Assembly: GCA_963930775.1 (NCBI GenBank)
Contig: OZ005699.1
Coordinates: 2,563,501 to 2,627,500, forward strand
Direction: 5' to 3'
DNA length: 64,000 nt
From: Cliona cf. orientalis
Lineage: Eukaryota; Porifera; Demospongiae; Clionaida; Clionaidae
The notes below the pieces were generated by a model. The model searched no databases and was not told where the DNA came from. It worked only from the letters and a program-made list of their open reading frames with translations. Below, one piece after another: positions 61,893 through 64,000 of the stretch (position 1 is its first letter; each line of letters starts with the position of its first letter). The position numbers and the translations under genes were made by a program.

Positions 61893-61968
61893 AAAGCAAG
61901 ATTTGAACCCGCTAGCTACATTCTGTTCCACACACAAGAGCCCCAACCACTACACCACCGCTGATGAA
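61893..61968 (-). repeat. tRNA-derived SINE head
   Basis: On the minus strand a box A (TGGTGTAGTGG, 61957-61947) and box B (GGTTCAAATCT, 61909-61899) are 38 nt apart, with a T-arm-like GCGGG-loop-CTTGC. The 7-bp acceptor stem does not pair and a poly(T) follows, so it is not a functional tRNA. Confidence 0.6.
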
Positions 61969-62026
61969 TTACACTGAGAGCAATAAAAAAAGATAGTCAC
62001 TTAGTATAAAAACAATTGAATAAAAC

Positions 62027-62305
62027 TGAAGGATGATGGAGTAGGGATGGCAGGGCCAAAAAGTATACAACACAAGGTTTGTAGAGATAAACGTATCCAC
62101 TATAACTACATCCCTATGCTTGCTTTTTGAGGGATGCAACAACAGACAGTATTAGATGTCTCCCATATGCAAGTCAAGAACACTTAATGAATAAGTTAGG
62201 TGCATGAAAAGCAGGTGTACAGGGATGTATAGTGGATGTGTTTATCTCTATAAATCTTGTTTGTATACTTTTTGGCCCTGCCGTCCCTACTTCATCCTTC
62301 AGTAA
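62027..62305. mobile_element. MITE-like element with about 65-bp inverted ends
   Basis: ACTGAAGGATGATGGAGTAGG at the left is inverted at the right (CTACTTCATCCTTCAGT), continuing through GGCCAAAAAGTATACA. Part of it recurs at 62850-62950 and 43090-43260. Confidence 0.7.
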
Positions 62306-62310
62306 TTTTG

Positions 62311-62314
<4 letters not shown>

Positions 62315-62342
<28 letters not shown>
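62315..62342 (+). repeat. (ATT)n microsatellite
   Basis: About nine ATT units directly after the inverted-end element. Confidence 0.9.
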
Positions 62343-62595
62343 GCTTTACAGAATGCACAAAGAGGAAAGAAAATAGAAATGGGGCTGGCAGTGATAAGTA
62401 GTGATGAAGCAAGTGCAGACTGAAGGACAACCAGATCAAACTGGCAGCCTGGACACAAACTAATTAACTAACATGAAGTAGCTATGTTATGACAATGATA
62501 ACATTTCACTGAATAATTGAAAACAGAATAAGAATGACTAAATTCAGGATTACAATGACAGTCTCTCTCCGAACTGACTTGAAAGGATGCTTTGA

Positions 62596-62928
62596 CTAGG
62601 GGTTGACATTTGGGACAGGGGCAGCAAAAGTGGTAGGTACATGAGTTAGCTGGGTCAAAAACTGCAACAAAATGATCCCATAGTATGAACTTGATGCTAG
62701 CCACAATACTGCTGTAGCTACTGGTATGAATGTCAATTGGGGTAAGGAGTTCCATAGACGAACAATTCTGATGAAAAAGAAGTGCTTGTGACAATTGTTT
62801 AGTACCAAGGGTTGTACTAGTTTCAAGAAGGAGCCGGATCTGGTGTTGGGCCAAAAAGTATACAACACAAGATTAAACATATCCACTATAACTACATCCC
62901 TATGCTTGCTTTTTGAGGGATGCAACAA
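62596..62928 (-). pseudogene. Non-LTR retrotransposon (LINE), C-terminal remnant
   Basis: The minus frame has NTRSGSFLKL, then HKHFFFIRIVRLWNSLP, the wording found at the C-terminus of CR1/L2- or jockey-like reverse transcriptases, and ends at a stop soon after. The catalytic RT domain is absent. Confidence 0.55.
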
Positions 62929-63242
62929 CAGACAGTATTAGATGTCTCCCACATGCAAGTCACTAGTATATTATTATTATTACGACATGACTGTAGGTCA
63001 TGTTGTTTTTGTAAATCCTCATACTGAAACTTGTGGGATTCGTAATACATGTACTACATTATACTACCTGTCATCGAGTGATCGAGCTTCATAGCTAGCA
63101 AGCTTCAGCTATAAAGCTCAAAGCATTTCTTGATTGATCGAAACAAGTAGGACACACTGCTTCATCCATGCAAAGATTCTTAAGAAGGCTACTTTTCAAC
63201 ACCATTCACAAACTTAAGTTGGTTGATGAAATCACGCTGAAA

Positions 63243-64000
63243 ATGTGGGCAATCACTTTTACAGTGTATCTGCTTTTAAGTTATCTTTGTCGAGCAAGTG
63301 CTATAGATATTACTATATCTCCAAATGCGGACTGCATAGAAGCTCAGAAAGAATGCTTTGTTCTGTCAAAGCTTTGCACAAGCAGTACAAACGATTGTCT
63401 ACAATTATCGTCCAATACAACACTGATATTTTTGAGTGGAACTCACATGCTCAGATCAGTCATCGTGCTCAGAGATGTCAGTGATGTGACGTTAATGTTT
63501 CGAGAAAGAAGTCAACTTCACTGCAATTACAATAGAAGTGGTATAGTTTTCATGAACATCACAAACCTTCGAATACATGGTCTGACAATGTCCGACTGTG
63601 GAGCTGTGATAAGCGAAGCTCTAGCTAGTGAATCTCTCTATATTCAAACAAACACGGTACTCAAAATCCAAAATGGACTAAAGGCTGCAATTTTTGCAGT
63701 CAACGTTAGAAATTTTCATCTAAACCTCTCCACAATCAATGGTAGCCATGGATATGGATTCTTTGGAATCAACATTATTGGAGAATCGTTTGTCACTAAC
63801 TCTTTGATAAACAGCAGCAACACAAATACGCTGACTGACTACTGCAGGAATCCAAGGCTAAGGCGACCAGAAGCTGTTCATTGCCAAGGTGGAAATGCTC
63901 TATTTCTTTACAACGACTTCCCTGGTTGCCCAGAAACACGTGCATCTCACTCTCTCACGGTGGAGAATTCAACATTCTCACACGGAGTGCACCTAACTGA
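63243..64000 (+). CDS. Secreted beta-helix-type receptor, N-terminal part, continues past window
   Basis: An open frame runs from ATG 63243 to the last base (252 codons) without a stop. It begins with a signal peptide (WAITFTVYLLLSYLCRASA) and has paired cysteines, many N-glycosylation sites and the line NLRIHGLTMSDCGA, which matches the N-terminal pattern ITIRGITFLSCG of the broken gene at 15424-18186. A second in-frame ATG at 63168 would add 25 basic residues before the signal, so 63243 is preferred. It is probably a membrane-anchored surface protein of the parallel beta-helix family. Function unknown. Confidence 0.75.
   Translation, partial: MWAITFTVYLLLSYLCRASAIDITISPNADCIEAQKECFVLSKLCTSSTNDCLQLSSNTTLIFLSGTHMLRSVIVLRDVSDVTLMFRERSQLHCNYNRSGIVFMNITNLRIHGLTMSDCGAVISEALASESLYIQTNTVLKIQNGLKAAIFAVNVRNFHLNLSTINGSHGYGFFGINIIGESFVTNSLINSSNTNTLTDYCRNPRLRRPEAVHCQGGNALFLYNDFPGCPETRASHSLTVENSTFSHGVHLT

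Noticed and set aside
61893..61968. A functional tRNA gene on the minus strand
   Set aside because: The acceptor stem does not pair and no proper anticodon arm forms. A SINE head fits better.

Overview
The window looks like nuclear DNA of an early-branching animal, most likely a sponge. The evidence is spliced minus-strand genes with short introns, Death-domain caspases, a TRPA-type ankyrin/ion channel, secreted beta-helix (Pmp-like) receptor genes and a very heavy load of DNA transposons and MITEs. The species cannot be fixed from the sequence alone. The DNA is AT-rich and full of TAATAA-type simple sequence and long poly(G) runs.

The backbone is three tandem copies of one gene pair, all on the minus strand: a Death-domain caspase followed 256-323 bp downstream by a TRPA-like channel. 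Unit 1 is 1-13.6 kb (its TRPA 3' end lies off the left edge), unit 2 is about 20.2-33.9 kb and unit 3 is about 35.9-60.5 kb. The three caspases share the same five-exon model and look intact (448, 448 and 447 aa, QACRG active site). The TRPA copies differ. Unit 3 has 18 exons whose phases join without a break into a predicted 1388-aa channel with about 16 ankyrin repeats, six membrane segments and a TRPA pore. Unit 1 is cut in exon 1 by a 6.5-kb TTAA-flanked transposon. Unit 2 has lost exons 5-9 and its remaining exons no longer join in frame. So the caspases were kept while two of the three channels are broken.

Between units 1 and 2 (13.6-20.2 kb) lies a beta-helix surface-protein gene broken by two frameshifts and a stop, plus fragments of a two-helix membrane tail. 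Between units 2 and 3 (33.9-35.9 kb) there is a MITE, a foldback and another tail fragment. After unit 3 come SINE, LINE and MITE remnants, and then the 5' part of a second beta-helix gene that runs off the right edge on the plus strand.

Comparing the three units gives pre-insertion (empty) sites for many elements: TA-target MITEs with TACCGTA ends, a pogo-like CAGTGTAG element, a Ty3/gypsy element with near-identical LTRs in a TRPA intron, a 3.45-kb element with long inverted ends and an 8-bp target duplication that contains a Penelope remnant with a hammerhead-like motif and a large foldback, and Helitron-like repeats ending in hairpin-CTAG. A 14-base sequence, TGACGACCWTTWCC, recurs at least 16 times in about nine unrelated contexts and is the least explained signal here.
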